A DNA stretch of 64,000 bases from Oscillospiraceae bacterium. Its GTDB lineage: Bacteria; Bacillota; Clostridia; Oscillospirales; Ruminococcaceae. Positions 44,202 through 52,779 of this stretch are shown here, in pieces (position 1 is the stretch's first letter; each line of letters begins with the position of its first letter). The translations under genes and the position numbers were made by a program. The stretch covers positions 13,956 through 77,955 of the forward strand of contig CAAGBS010000027.1 in assembly GCA_900768125.1 (NCBI GenBank). The letters are read 5' to 3'. The notes beneath the pieces are model-generated. The model was given only the letters and a program-made list of their open reading frames with translations. It ran no database searches and was not told the origin of the DNA.

Positions 44202-44708
44202 TTACAGTATTTCTGCGAATATCCCGCAGGCTATCCGTTTTTCGGAGTTTCCGGCGGGCCGGGTCATGAAGTCATCGGGCATGGAGTGGAGTATCAGCGG
44301 CTTTCCGGAGTAGTCCGAGATAAGCGCCTTTCCCAGGTATACTTCCATCGCCGCATAGCCGTCCCGGTCGGATATCACCGGAGGGAGGTCGCCCGCGTGG
44401 TAAGGGTGCCTGCCGCACCAGGTGCCCTCAGGGCACAGGCTGAGATGGTTTCCGGCCTCTGTGAACGGCTCCTCGGAAGCCGCCGCGCCGCATATCACGC
44501 CGTTGTGGACGTGGAAACCGAATACCCGGTCGGCGGGAAGTCCGGCAAACTCTGCCTGGAGATACAGTGCGCCGTCAAGAATATAGGCGAAGACGCTGCC
44601 CTGAACGTCCGGAAATTCCGCGCTTCCGCGAAGCTCGCTGTGAAGCGCGGGGGCTTCCGCCGCCATATATGCGAACTGATTTGCCTGTGACAAAGTGTTT
44701 TTCTGCAT
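44202..44708 (-). CDS. Cu/Zn superoxide dismutase-like protein
   Basis: 168-residue protein with the metal-site pattern of Cu/Zn SOD: FGFHVHNG, GNHLSL, HPYHAGDLP with a following DRDG, and LILHSMPDD. The end motif RPAGNSEKRIACGIF and the cysteine in VICG match the conserved disulfide pair. No signal peptide is visible, which is odd because bacterial forms are usually exported. All expected histidines seem present, so it may bind metal. It lies between an unknown gene and ahcY in the long minus-strand operon. Confidence 0.85.
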   Translation of the reverse strand: MQKNTLSQANQFAYMAAEAPALHSELRGSAEFPDVQGSVFAYILDGALYLQAEFAGLPADRVFGFHVHNGVICGAAASEEPFTEAGNHLSLCPEGTWCGRHPYHAGDLPPVISDRDGYAAMEVYLGKALISDYSGKPLILHSMPDDFMTRPAGNSEKRIACGIFAEIL

Positions 44709-44754
44709 AACGATTACCTCTCTTTCAGGTAAGTATATGCTGAAAAAGGCTGTA

Positions 44755-45384
44755 TTACGCCTGCGCCGCCAGTGAGTTCAGGAGACGGGTGAGTTCTTCT
44801 TCCAGACAGGAATAGAACAGCGTGAACAGTATATCTGCGCTTCCCAGCAGGAAAACGTTCTTGTTGGTTATCGCGGCGAGAGTGGGGACGTAGGTATAGA
44901 TATAGCCCTTGTACCACTCGGCGTCATAGGCGGGGACGGGCTTTCCGGATTTCACAATGCGGCGTATCTCCTCGAAGTCGTCGGGGATAACGTTGTCGTA
45001 ATTCCCGGCGCCCTTGGCTATCACCATGTCGTAGATGGTCTTTATCTGCTTGTCGTTGAGGTAGCCGCCGGAGGTCTTCACGTTTTTCAGCACCGGCAGT
45101 CTTACCGCGAATGAATACACCATCAGCGACAGCACGCGCTCGTATTCCGGGGTGTTCATCTCGGCGCAGCGCTCCTTGTCCAGCTTTATGCCGGTGTTGT
45201 AGAGACAGGTGGTGTCCGAGATGTTGTTGAGCGCTATCTTGAATATATCCTTGATGTTGATGTTATAGAAGTCCTTGTCCGCTATCATGTAGATGTACTT
45301 CACTGCATTGAACAGCGATACTCCGGCTTTCACCACCGTTTCGGATATCATTGTGAACGCTGTTCTTTCACTGATAAATTCCAT
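44755..45384 (-). CDS. Uncharacterised protein in kinase-ahcY operon
   Basis: 209-residue protein that I do not recognise. It is mostly helical, with mildly hydrophobic stretches (residues about 12-35, 85-100 and 175-195) but no clear membrane helix, and there are few cysteines. It starts 14 bases after the histidine kinase gene with AGGAGGA, so it is a translated member of the operon. A link to the two-component system is possible from position only. Confidence 0.7.
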   Translation of the reverse strand: MEFISERTAFTMISETVVKAGVSLFNAVKYIYMIADKDFYNINIKDIFKIALNNISDTTCLYNTGIKLDKERCAEMNTPEYERVLSLMVYSFAVRLPVLKNVKTSGGYLNDKQIKTIYDMVIAKGAGNYDNVIPDDFEEIRRIVKSGKPVPAYDAEWYKGYIYTYVPTLAAITNKNVFLLGSADILFTLFYSCLEEELTRLLNSLAAQA

Positions 45385-45398
45385 TTTGTTCCTCCTGC

Positions 45399-46505
45399 TT
45401 AATTCTTTTCGCCGTCAAGTCTCAGTTCGCTGCGGCTGCTGTTTTTTCCGAGAAGGTCTCCGCCGTCGGGGAGTATCACGGTAAATTCGGTGCCTTTCCC
45501 GAGGTCGCTCTGCACGCCTATCCTGCCGCCGCACATCTCCACTATCTTCTTCGCCAGCGGAAGCCCCAGACCGTTGCCCTTGGTGGCATGGGAGCTGTCC
45601 GCCTGATAGAATTTCTCGAATATATGCGGGAGCGAGTTCTTCGGTATGCCTATACCGTTGTCGCGCACGCGTATGGTTATCACTCCCGCGCTGCGGTGGC
45701 AGCTGACGAATATGCTGCCGCCCTCCGGGGTGAATTTGACTGCATTGTCAAAAAGGTTGTTCCAGACGTGCGCCAGCATCTGTTCGTTCCAGCAGAATTT
45801 CACATCGTCAAGCTCCATCGAAAGGTCGATGTTTTTTTCTGCCCAGTGGGGTTCAAGGCGGAGCATGCAGGTGCGAAGCTGCTCGTCCAGCGAAAATTCG
45901 GTCTTGGTGATGATGTCCGTGGTCTCAAGGCTTGTCATCAGCAATGTGTTTGCGGAAAGTTCGGACAGATATTCGGTCTCCTCGAGGATTATCTTGGAGA
46001 ACTCCTTCTGCTGCTCCGGGGTGAGATTGCCGTTGTGCAGCTGCTGCGCAAAGCCGCGTATCGACACCAGCGGAGTTTTGAACTCGTGCGAGAAGCTCGC
46101 TATGAAGTCCTTGTTGAACATGGCGTTTTTGTTAAGTTCACGGGTCATCTCGTTGAACACCTTGATGAGATCGGAAAGCTCCCGGACGGTGTGCTTTTCC
46201 GCCCAGCCCATGTCCACCTGCACGGAGTAATCCCCGGCGGAGACTTTCTTCGTTGCCTTGATGAGTTCCACCAGAGGCTTCAGGAAAAGGCTTCCCGCGA
46301 TGAAAGACAGCAGGGTGCCGATGATGATGCTGCTGACTACGGACGCGATTATATTTTCCGTATCGCTGCTTCCGTTTGAGACCACCATATCAATTGCGAT
46401 GCGCGCGGTGAACGAGAGTATGTCCGCGCTGACGGTTATCATCAGTATCAGCAGGCTCAGCTTTATGCCAAGGCGGGTTATTATCGGGTATCTTTTCTTG
46501 TTCAT
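45399..46505 (-). CDS. Sensor histidine kinase
   Basis: 368-residue kinase. Two membrane helices (about residues 13-36 and 52-76) enclose only a very short outside loop, so it is an intramembrane-sensing type. A HAMP linker follows (about 77-130). The HisKA site is SFSHEFKTPL near residue 140, and the ATPase domain shows NNLFDNAVKF, DNGIGI and GNGLGLPLAKK. It is translated with the response regulator through a four-base overlap. The signal may come from the membrane or a partner protein. Confidence 0.95.
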   Translation of the reverse strand: MNKKRYPIITRLGIKLSLLILMITVSADILSFTARIAIDMVVSNGSSDTENIIASVVSSIIIGTLLSFIAGSLFLKPLVELIKATKKVSAGDYSVQVDMGWAEKHTVRELSDLIKVFNEMTRELNKNAMFNKDFIASFSHEFKTPLVSIRGFAQQLHNGNLTPEQQKEFSKIILEETEYLSELSANTLLMTSLETTDIITKTEFSLDEQLRTCMLRLEPHWAEKNIDLSMELDDVKFCWNEQMLAHVWNNLFDNAVKFTPEGGSIFVSCHRSAGVITIRVRDNGIGIPKNSLPHIFEKFYQADSSHATKGNGLGLPLAKKIVEMCGGRIGVQSDLGKGTEFTVILPDGGDLLGKNSSRSELRLDGEKN

Positions 46506-47197
46506 GGCTTGTCATTCGGCTTCTCTGCGGTCTTGACCGCCTTGTAGCCCAGACCGCGGACGGTCACTATCTGTATGTCCTTGTTGTCTTTCAGGCGGTC
46601 GCGCAGGCGGTTTATGTGTACGTCTACGGTGCGCGCTTCGGATTCGCTGTCCATGTCCCAGAACTCTTCCATCAGGCTTGCGCGGGTGAAAGTCTTGTTC
46701 GGGAAAGACAGCAGCTTGAACAATATCTGAAATTCCTTTTTCGGCATCTGAACTTCAGTGCCGTTCTGTATCAGCGTGAATGAATCGTATATCAGCGTTG
46801 TAGTGCCTACGGTTATGCGCTGTTCCTCTGATATCCGGGCGCGGCGGAGGAGTGCGCGTATCCGGAGTATCATCTCAACATCGTCCACAGGCTTCACCAT
46901 GAAATCGTCGGTGCCCATCGTGAACGCCTTGCGGACGTCCTCGGCGCTGTCCCGCGCGGTGATTATCAGCACGGGAATGCTGCTGCCGCTGTCGCGCATA
47001 GTTTTCAGGAATGTGTAGCCGTCCATCGTGGGCATCATCAGGTCGAGTATCACAAGGTCGATGTGGGTGGTCTCCATCAGCTTCAGTGCCTGTGCGCCGT
47101 CCCCGGCGGTGTAGGGCTGATAGCCGTTCTTTTCAAGCGTGTATTCGTACAGACGGCGGATATGCGCCTGGTCGTCTACCACCAGAATGTTGAACAT
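46502..47197 (-). CDS. OmpR-type response regulator
   Basis: 231-residue regulator. It has an N-terminal receiver (VVDDQAH acidic pair, LVILDLMMPTMDGY phosphoacceptor strand, KPVDD lysine) and a C-terminal OmpR/PhoB winged helix (about residues 130-225, MPKKEFQILFKLLSFPNKTFTR, then RTVDVHINRLRDRLKD). I place the start at 47197 since GGAGGT lies 5 bases upstream; the frame is open upstream inside ispD. It pairs with the overlapping histidine kinase gene. Targets are unknown. Confidence 0.95.
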   Translation of the reverse strand: MFNILVVDDQAHIRRLYEYTLEKNGYQPYTAGDGAQALKLMETTHIDLVILDLMMPTMDGYTFLKTMRDSGSSIPVLIITARDSAEDVRKAFTMGTDDFMVKPVDDVEMILRIRALLRRARISEEQRITVGTTTLIYDSFTLIQNGTEVQMPKKEFQILFKLLSFPNKTFTRASLMEEFWDMDSESEARTVDVHINRLRDRLKDNKDIQIVTVRGLGYKAVKTAEKPNDKP

Positions 47198-47199
47198 AA

Positions 47200-47877
47200 T
47201 TACCTCCGTAAAACTGATTCCGCGATGGGGATATCCTGAGGGCGGGTTATCTTCATGTTGCAGGCGGTCACCGGGGTGATGTGAACCGGTTCGCCGCATT
47301 GCTCCAGCAGGGCGCTGTCATCGGTGAGCGTATCAGCGCGGCTTCCGAGTTTTTCCACGCATGACAGGTAAAGCTCTTTCCGGAATGCCTGCGGGGTCTG
47401 GGCGGCGTAAAGTGTGCTTCTGTCCGGCGTGGAGGTTATCACGCCGCCGCTGACCCGCTTTATCGTGTCCGTGACGGGAGCGGCTGCGATGGAAGCGCCG
47501 TATTCTATAGTATCAGCAAGCACGCGGTCGATATCCTCGGTGGAAATCAGCGGGCGGGCGCCGTCGTGTATCGCGATATAGCCGCTGTCATCGGAGACCT
47601 GCTCCAGCGCATTCCTGACCGACAGGAAGCGAGTCGCCCCGCCGTGTACCGCAGATTTCAGCTTCGATATTCCGTGCTTTTGGCAGAGGGCGGCGTATTC
47701 GGCTTCCTCTCCGGCGGGGACTGCAAGGATAATTTCCCGTACGTTTTCCGACCGCTGGAATGCCAGCGCGCTTCTTATGACCACCGGGATACCGTCAAGC
47801 AGGGCGAGTTGTTTATTTATGCCGTTCATTCGGGAAGCGCTTCCGCCGGCGAGAATTATTGCAGAGAACGCAGCCAT
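47200..47877 (-). CDS. ispD: 2-C-methyl-D-erythritol 4-phosphate cytidylyltransferase
   Basis: 225-residue enzyme joining CTP and methylerythritol phosphate in the non-mevalonate isoprenoid pathway. The nucleotide-binding opening is ILAGGSASRMNGINKQ, with later IHDGARPLIS, then AAPVTDTIKRV, then AAQTPQAFRKELYL, and the LTDDSALLEQCGEPVHI block: the classic IspD set. Its start overlaps the pheA stop by one base. The response regulator starts 2 bases after its stop. Confidence 0.94.
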   Translation of the reverse strand: MAAFSAIILAGGSASRMNGINKQLALLDGIPVVIRSALAFQRSENVREIILAVPAGEEAEYAALCQKHGISKLKSAVHGGATRFLSVRNALEQVSDDSGYIAIHDGARPLISTEDIDRVLADTIEYGASIAAAPVTDTIKRVSGGVITSTPDRSTLYAAQTPQAFRKELYLSCVEKLGSRADTLTDDSALLEQCGEPVHITPVTACNMKITRPQDIPIAESVLRR

Positions 47878-49010
47878 CAGTTCACCGCGTGGAAATTTCC
47901 GTGGAAGCGGAAGTAGCTGTATTCGGTCTGGAAATTGTTCAGCAGGCGGAGCACCACCGGCTGTTCGATGTTTCCGGAGAACTCGAGGTAGAACATAAAT
48001 TCGTCCTCCTCGGTGCGGAACTCCAGCGGGAGCGGCTTGCTCTGAATCTTGGTGAGGTCAAGCTCGTTCACCGCAAACTTTGTCAGCATTCTGTAGAGCG
48101 AACCGGAGATATGCGGCAGTGAAACGGAAACTGCGATGGTGTCCGCGCCACTGTAGACCTCTATCTCCTTTGAGATGCAGAAGAAGCGGGTCGCATTGTT
48201 GGGGTCGGCGGCTATCGCGGGGTTCACGATATCAAGTCCGTGCAGGTCGGCGCATTCGCGGGAGCAGATACAGCCAAGTTCGCTGCTGCGGTTTTCCGCG
48301 ACCATCTGCGCCGCCATCGCGTTGTTTGCGTAGGGGATAACGGTAAGTCCCGGGCGGGAGGAGATGTATTCGCCGCACTGGCGTATAGCCTGCTCGTGCC
48401 CGAAAAGAATGCGGATATCCGATTCCTTTACGCCGTGCTTCGCCGCGAGGACGTGGGTGCAGGGCACGGTAACGGTGCGGTTAACGAAGACGCGGTGCTT
48501 TTCAAGCAGCTCCATGTTGGCGGTGACTTCTCCGGCGGTGCTGTTCTCGACAGGCACCACGCCGTAGTCTGCGTCACCCTTTTCGACTGCTTCGAATACC
48601 TCCGCGAAGCTTGCGTGGAAATCCATTCGGCCGTCCGGAAACAGCTTCTGCGCCGCCGCATGCCCGTAAGCTCCCGCGATACCCTGCACAGCCACCTGCG
48701 GGGACTGCTTCACACGGTCGGCGTGCGGTATGCTTATCGCCGGGGTTATCGTGTTGTTCTGGCGGCATTTGGAGATATCCATTATGTTAGTGAAAAGGAA
48801 CTCTGCGGAGCTTTTCAGTTCTTCGGGGGAGCGGTCCCTGACGGAGCGGATTATCGCTTTTTCGCGCTCGCTCTGGAACACCACCATGTTGTGCTCAGCC
48901 TTGTACTGCGCCACCTGGCAGGTGAGTCCCATTCTCTGCTTGAACAGCTCGAGAAGCCGGTCGTCTATCGCGTCTATATTCTTTCTTATCTCGCCTAAAT
49001 CAAGCTCCAT
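47877..49010 (-). CDS. pheA: Bifunctional chorismate mutase/prephenate dehydratase
   Basis: 377-residue fusion for phenylalanine synthesis. Residues about 1-85 are an AroQ chorismate mutase (LGEIRKNIDAIDDRLLELFKQRM). About 110-285 is prephenate dehydratase (VAVQGIAGAYGHAAA, VPVENSTAGEVTANMELL, and the catalytic NNATRFFCIS). About 295-375 is an ACT domain (LYRMLTKFAVNELDLTKIQSKPL) for feedback by phenylalanine. The order of domains and length are normal. It is 2 bases from the pseudokinase gene and overlaps ispD by one base. Confidence 0.95.
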   Translation of the reverse strand: MELDLGEIRKNIDAIDDRLLELFKQRMGLTCQVAQYKAEHNMVVFQSEREKAIIRSVRDRSPEELKSSAEFLFTNIMDISKCRQNNTITPAISIPHADRVKQSPQVAVQGIAGAYGHAAAQKLFPDGRMDFHASFAEVFEAVEKGDADYGVVPVENSTAGEVTANMELLEKHRVFVNRTVTVPCTHVLAAKHGVKESDIRILFGHEQAIRQCGEYISSRPGLTVIPYANNAMAAQMVAENRSSELGCICSRECADLHGLDIVNPAIAADPNNATRFFCISKEIEVYSGADTIAVSVSLPHISGSLYRMLTKFAVNELDLTKIQSKPLPLEFRTEEDEFMFYLEFSGNIEQPVVLRLLNNFQTEYSYFRFHGNFHAVN

Positions 49011-49012
49011 GC

Positions 49013-50764
49013 TCAGTTTTCCTCATCTTCCTGTGTGATATATTCTTCCGTTACCGGGATACCCTCGCCGGTGTACCACGGCTCTGATGTTTCCTCGGCG
49101 GTCGGCTCGACTGTCGGCGGATAATTCTCGGCGCAGTATACTATGACTTCCTGGCCGTTTTCAACGTCAACGAGGTCGCCTATTTCAACGCTGCACTTGA
49201 ATACATATCCGTCCTCCGCTTCGTTGGAGCGCTCGGTCTCCACGGAGTACTTGATGTTCAGCTTGCTAAGTTCCGCTATGTATTTGTCCGGGGACTGTCC
49301 GGTGTAGTCCGGCAGCGGGACTCTGCTCGGTCCCTTGCTGACCTTGACGGCTACGGTGACTCCGGCGGTGACTTCCTTTCCGGGGTCTATGCTCTGGTCG
49401 TACATCATTCCGCTGGCGTAGGTGTCGGAATATTCATATGTGGGCACAAATGTGAATGTGCTTCCGTAGCGCTCGGTCTCGTAATCGTAGCTTCTTCCGG
49501 AGAAGTCCGGCATTCTTATCGTGTCGGCAACGCTGGTCGGCTCCTGCTGTGAGGTGGCGGCGCTGGTGTCCTCGGGGGCTGATGTTTCCACGGTCTCGGC
49601 GGTCGCCTGCACTGTGGCTTCCGCGGTTGACTCCGCGCCCTGACCTCTGCCGGAGAATGCTCCGTTGAGCGTCATGACGAATACCACGATGAACGCTGCG
49701 ACTACCAGTCCGGCTATCACCATCACCGCGATGGTCTTGTTGCGCTCGCGGCGCTGCTTCTGCTCGCGGCGGGTCAGCTTCGCCTTTTCTGCGGGAGCGG
49801 GCTCTGCGGGCTTCGGCTGGGTGAAGAGCCGATCTACGAACTCGGTTATAGTGCGGATACGGGATTCCGGAGAGATATCCAGACCCTCCATTATAACTGC
49901 GGAGATGTTCGCGGGGACGTTGCGGTTTATCATCATCGGCTCCATGAGACTGGTGCCGTTTCTTGCGATGGCTTCGGTCGGCGTACAGCCGGTAAGGCAG
50001 CGGTAGAGCACTGCGGAAATGCCGTACACGTCAGTCCAGGTGCCGTTTATTTCGTTGGTGTACTGCTCCGGTGCTGCGAAGCCTGCGAACATTTCGCAGG
50101 GTATTTCGGTGCCGGTGGTGCGGGCGGCGCAGATGGCGAATCCGCTTAGTTTAAGTTCCAGCTTATCGGTCACGAATATAGTTGACGGCGATATCCCGCG
50201 GTGGATTATCCCGGCGGAATGCACCAGGCTGAGAGTAGTGAAGAACGGCGAAAACAGTTCCTTCGCCTGCTCCCAGGATATTTCGCCGGAGGAGTTTGCG
50301 AGGTAGGTTTTCAGCGATATCCCGTTGATGTACTCAAACACGACATATGCTGTGTTGTTTTCGCAGAATACGTCCAGAACGGTCTGCACATGGGACATTC
50401 CGCGAAGCTTCATCAGCGTGCGGTTGAGGTCGATGAACTCTGACATATAGGTCTTGTAGAGCGCCGCTGCGGAATGATCCACGGTTATCTCGGTCTCGCC
50501 CTTTTTGCGGGAGCACAGGGTATCCGGCATAAATTCCTTTATAGTCACCTTTGCGCCGGCGGCGGTGTCGTAGCCGATATATACCGCGCCCTCGCCGTTA
50601 TAGCTTATCACCTTTCCGACTATATAACGCTCGGAAAGGAATGTCTTTGGCGCAAGGTAGGTAGGGATACAGGGCGTTGTGTCGCTGTATCCGCACAGCT
50701 TGCAGGGACCGTCATAGGTCTTGTCGTTCATGCAGCCCATGCAAAGTGAAGTTTCCTTGATCAT
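49013..50764 (-). CDS. PASTA-domain protein kinase, predicted pseudokinase
   Basis: 583-residue membrane protein. A Cys pair motif (C8, C11, C21, C24) forms a likely zinc ribbon. A kinase fold spans about 45-315, a Lys/Arg stretch comes next, then one membrane helix (about 344-366) and two outside PASTA-like repeats (about 410-475 and 477-545) that would bind muropeptides or lipid II. Catalytic residues are missing: HRD reads HRG (188-190) and DFG reads SGF (207-209), although Lys76 and APE (231-233) remain. It is therefore probably inactive and acts as a scaffold or sensor. It is the first gene of the ten-gene operon. Confidence 0.85.
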   Translation of the reverse strand: MIKETSLCMGCMNDKTYDGPCKLCGYSDTTPCIPTYLAPKTFLSERYIVGKVISYNGEGAVYIGYDTAAGAKVTIKEFMPDTLCSRKKGETEITVDHSAAALYKTYMSEFIDLNRTLMKLRGMSHVQTVLDVFCENNTAYVVFEYINGISLKTYLANSSGEISWEQAKELFSPFFTTLSLVHSAGIIHRGISPSTIFVTDKLELKLSGFAICAARTTGTEIPCEMFAGFAAPEQYTNEINGTWTDVYGISAVLYRCLTGCTPTEAIARNGTSLMEPMMINRNVPANISAVIMEGLDISPESRIRTITEFVDRLFTQPKPAEPAPAEKAKLTRREQKQRRERNKTIAVMVIAGLVVAAFIVVFVMTLNGAFSGRGQGAESTAEATVQATAETVETSAPEDTSAATSQQEPTSVADTIRMPDFSGRSYDYETERYGSTFTFVPTYEYSDTYASGMMYDQSIDPGKEVTAGVTVAVKVSKGPSRVPLPDYTGQSPDKYIAELSKLNIKYSVETERSNEAEDGYVFKCSVEIGDLVDVENGQEVIVYCAENYPPTVEPTAEETSEPWYTGEGIPVTEEYITQEDEEN

Positions 50765-50839
50765 TAGCTGTTCTCCTGTATACTATTCCGGTCGCCCGGA
50801 TTTTTTCTGAGTGTGTGATACACAAACCACCACTATAAT

Positions 50840-50868
50840 AATATACTCCAAACGGACCGGAATGTCAA
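50840..50868 (-). promoter_or_regulatory. Promoter of the ten-gene minus-strand operon
   Basis: On the minus strand, TTGACA (50863-50868), a 17-base spacer and TATATT (50840-50845), 75 bases before the pseudokinase start. It lies in the divergent gap with the YcxB-like gene. No later promoter as good is evident down to punA. Confidence 0.72.
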
Positions 50869-50992
50869 CCGTTTTGCGGTATTTGTTACCATTTGAAAGC
50901 AATTTGTAGCCAAATTGTAATAATTTAAACGCAGCTGTGCGGATATGTGCGGTCAATATGACGGAAAAAACTACAGATTTCACAGGCCGGCG

Positions 50993-51021
50993 TTGCATTT
51001 TTCCGCGGTTTGTGATATACT
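50993..51021 (+). promoter_or_regulatory. Promoter of the YcxB-like gene
   Basis: TTGCAT (50993-50998), a 17-base spacer and TATACT (51016-51021) preceded by TTTGTGA. Confidence 0.75.
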
Positions 51022-51057
51022 AGTATGTAGAATATTCACCCGTGGAAAGGATATAGT

Positions 51058-51783
51058 ATGTTCAGAAGCGAAAGACAGCAGGAAATTTTAGAATCCACCG
51101 AATCAAAACTTACAAGAATGCTCGGCGAACTGAACGCGGAAAAGCGCCCCGAGGACGGCAGATTAGTCTGCGAGACGGAATGCACCATGGCGAGGATACG
51201 CTCGTTTTCCGATTTTATGTATCTGATGAAAGTCAGACCACTACAGACTGCATGCTACTACGCGGCGGCTGTGCTGTTTCTGCTCATGCTGGCGGCGTTC
51301 TGGTGCACGGAATGGCTGCTGGGCGCAGTTTTCGCTGTGCTGTTCATCGTCTGCGCGACATTGCCGCACAATATGCGGATACAGTACTTCAACAAACGCG
51401 CCGACAAGCTCGAGAACAGCTTCGGACGTATTTTCAGCGCAGACCTTTCCGGCGATGACAGCATAGTGCTGACGATAAGTTCCCCCGATGAGGCTCAGCC
51501 GGACGGCGCTGCAGTCCCTGAAGGCGGAGAACAGCGTGCGCGGGTCTCAGAGGCATTCCGCGACAAGAATGCGAAAACAGTTGAGATACCATATAAAAAT
51601 ATCTGGCGCGCGTATGAGTGCAGCCACAGCTTTTATCTCTTTCCCGTGATGGAGAACGGCGAAAAGCTGGACGCGCTCATACTCGATAAAACGCAGTTCA
51701 TCTGCGGCACCCCCATGCAGGCGCGCGACCGGCTGACACGCGGCTGTGGTAAGCGGTTCAGGATAAAGGTCAAGAAGGCATAA
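51058..51783 (+). CDS. YcxB-like membrane protein of unknown function
   Basis: 241-residue protein. A soluble N-terminus of about 60 residues is followed by two close hydrophobic segments (about 67-85 and 87-105) and a C-terminal beta-rich domain (about 110-240) ending in basic residues. The design of two helices plus a domain with a strand like VEIPYKNIWRAYE and a late FYLFPV is that of YcxB/bacterial-PH-like proteins. The domain holds an acidic, Pro/Ala-rich insert near 140-165. No partner gene is clear. The assignment is tentative. Confidence 0.6.
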   Translation: MFRSERQQEILESTESKLTRMLGELNAEKRPEDGRLVCETECTMARIRSFSDFMYLMKVRPLQTACYYAAAVLFLLMLAAFWCTEWLLGAVFAVLFIVCATLPHNMRIQYFNKRADKLENSFGRIFSADLSGDDSIVLTISSPDEAQPDGAAVPEGGEQRARVSEAFRDKNAKTVEIPYKNIWRAYECSHSFYLFPVMENGEKLDALILDKTQFICGTPMQARDRLTRGCGKRFRIKVKKA

Positions 51784-51888
51784 CTCGATTTTTGGTGAAA
51801 TTCCATGAAATGACAGAACGCGATTTTGTTATGTTCGCCAAAAAAACTAAAAAAATTTGTTCAATTATTAGAAAATTCGCATTTAGCC

Positions 51889-51918
51889 TTGATTTATTTA
51901 TAGCGTTTATTGTATAAT
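51889..51918 (+). promoter_or_regulatory. Promoter of the PilZ-GGDEF genes
   Basis: TTGATT (51889-51894), an 18-base spacer and TATAAT (51913-51918). The leader of about 115 bases up to the PilZ gene contains a GTATCT/AGATAC dyad near 51968-51994 but no riboswitch that I recognise. Confidence 0.65.
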
Positions 51919-52037
51919 ATAAACAAGAGTATTCTGACAAATACTGTGCTTTGTGGTTTATTTAATGGTATCTAGGAGTCTGGGCGCAGATACGTCCGGG
52001 CAGGGAAGCTCTGTTTACTAATTACATAAGAGGATTG

Positions 52038-52712
52038 ATGCTGTTGTTATTTGGTACTAAGATAGTTAAGACAGAAATTCTCGCCCAGAACGGAACATTG
52101 CTTGCCGCTGCGGAGCGTAATTTTGTTTTTCCAAGAAATCTGGATTCAAGCGATGAGAGCATTCTCATCATCAAGGGAAAGGATCTCCCTGAGCTTGACC
52201 GCGGCACAAGAGTCACTGTTATTGCATATTCAAAGGCGGGAGACCGCATTAAATACGCAGGGGACATTTCCATGTCCTACGCCAGGCAGATGAATATTTC
52301 GCTTGTAAAGTCCGACAGCACACAGGTGCTTGAGGAGCGCAGGCGGTATTTCAAGATCAAGGTCGATCTTGCCGGCAGGGCGCTTTTCGTTGTGCGCGAT
52401 GATGATACGATACGCTTTGAGGAGCCTGTCGCCATTGGCGTTTCCGATATCAATGTCGGCGGTATATTCATGACGAGCGGCTATGAATTTCACACGGACG
52501 ACAGCGCGTGCATAGATGTGGAGCTTTTGGACGGCTACCGACTCAACACCATGGCTACGGTGCTGAGGGTGCAGACCGACAGCGACGGCGCTGTTATCGG
52601 CTATGGCTGCGCTTTCGAAAGCCTTACCGCAGCACAGGAGGACGCAATCGGAAAATACATCAATTATGAGCAGCTTCTTCTGAGAGCGAAGAAGGGCGAA
52701 CAGGAACAGTGA
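52038..52712 (+). CDS. PilZ domain protein (YcgR/YpfA-like)
   Basis: 224-residue protein. The N-terminal YcgR-like beta domain (about residues 1-90) is followed by a PilZ domain (about 98-215). The c-di-GMP signature is altered: the usual RxxxR reads RRYFK in ERRRYFKIKV, and DxSxxG reads DINVGG. Binding could be kept but is less certain. Such proteins act on the flagellar motor or other outputs. I use the ATG at 52038; a TTG three bases upstream is possible. It lies 67 bases before the diguanylate cyclase gene on the same strand. Confidence 0.82.
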   Translation: MLLLFGTKIVKTEILAQNGTLLAAAERNFVFPRNLDSSDESILIIKGKDLPELDRGTRVTVIAYSKAGDRIKYAGDISMSYARQMNISLVKSDSTQVLEERRRYFKIKVDLAGRALFVVRDDDTIRFEEPVAIGVSDINVGGIFMTSGYEFHTDDSACIDVELLDGYRLNTMATVLRVQTDSDGAVIGYGCAFESLTAAQEDAIGKYINYEQLLLRAKKGEQEQ

Positions 52713-52779
52713 TATTCACCCGGCGCAGCGTCGGCTGCGTTCAGTGACAGATAAAATATATATTCAGGGGGATAAGATA

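Noticed and set aside
51919..52037. c-di-GMP riboswitch before the PilZ gene
   Set aside because: I looked for the GEMM core and found only a simple dyad.
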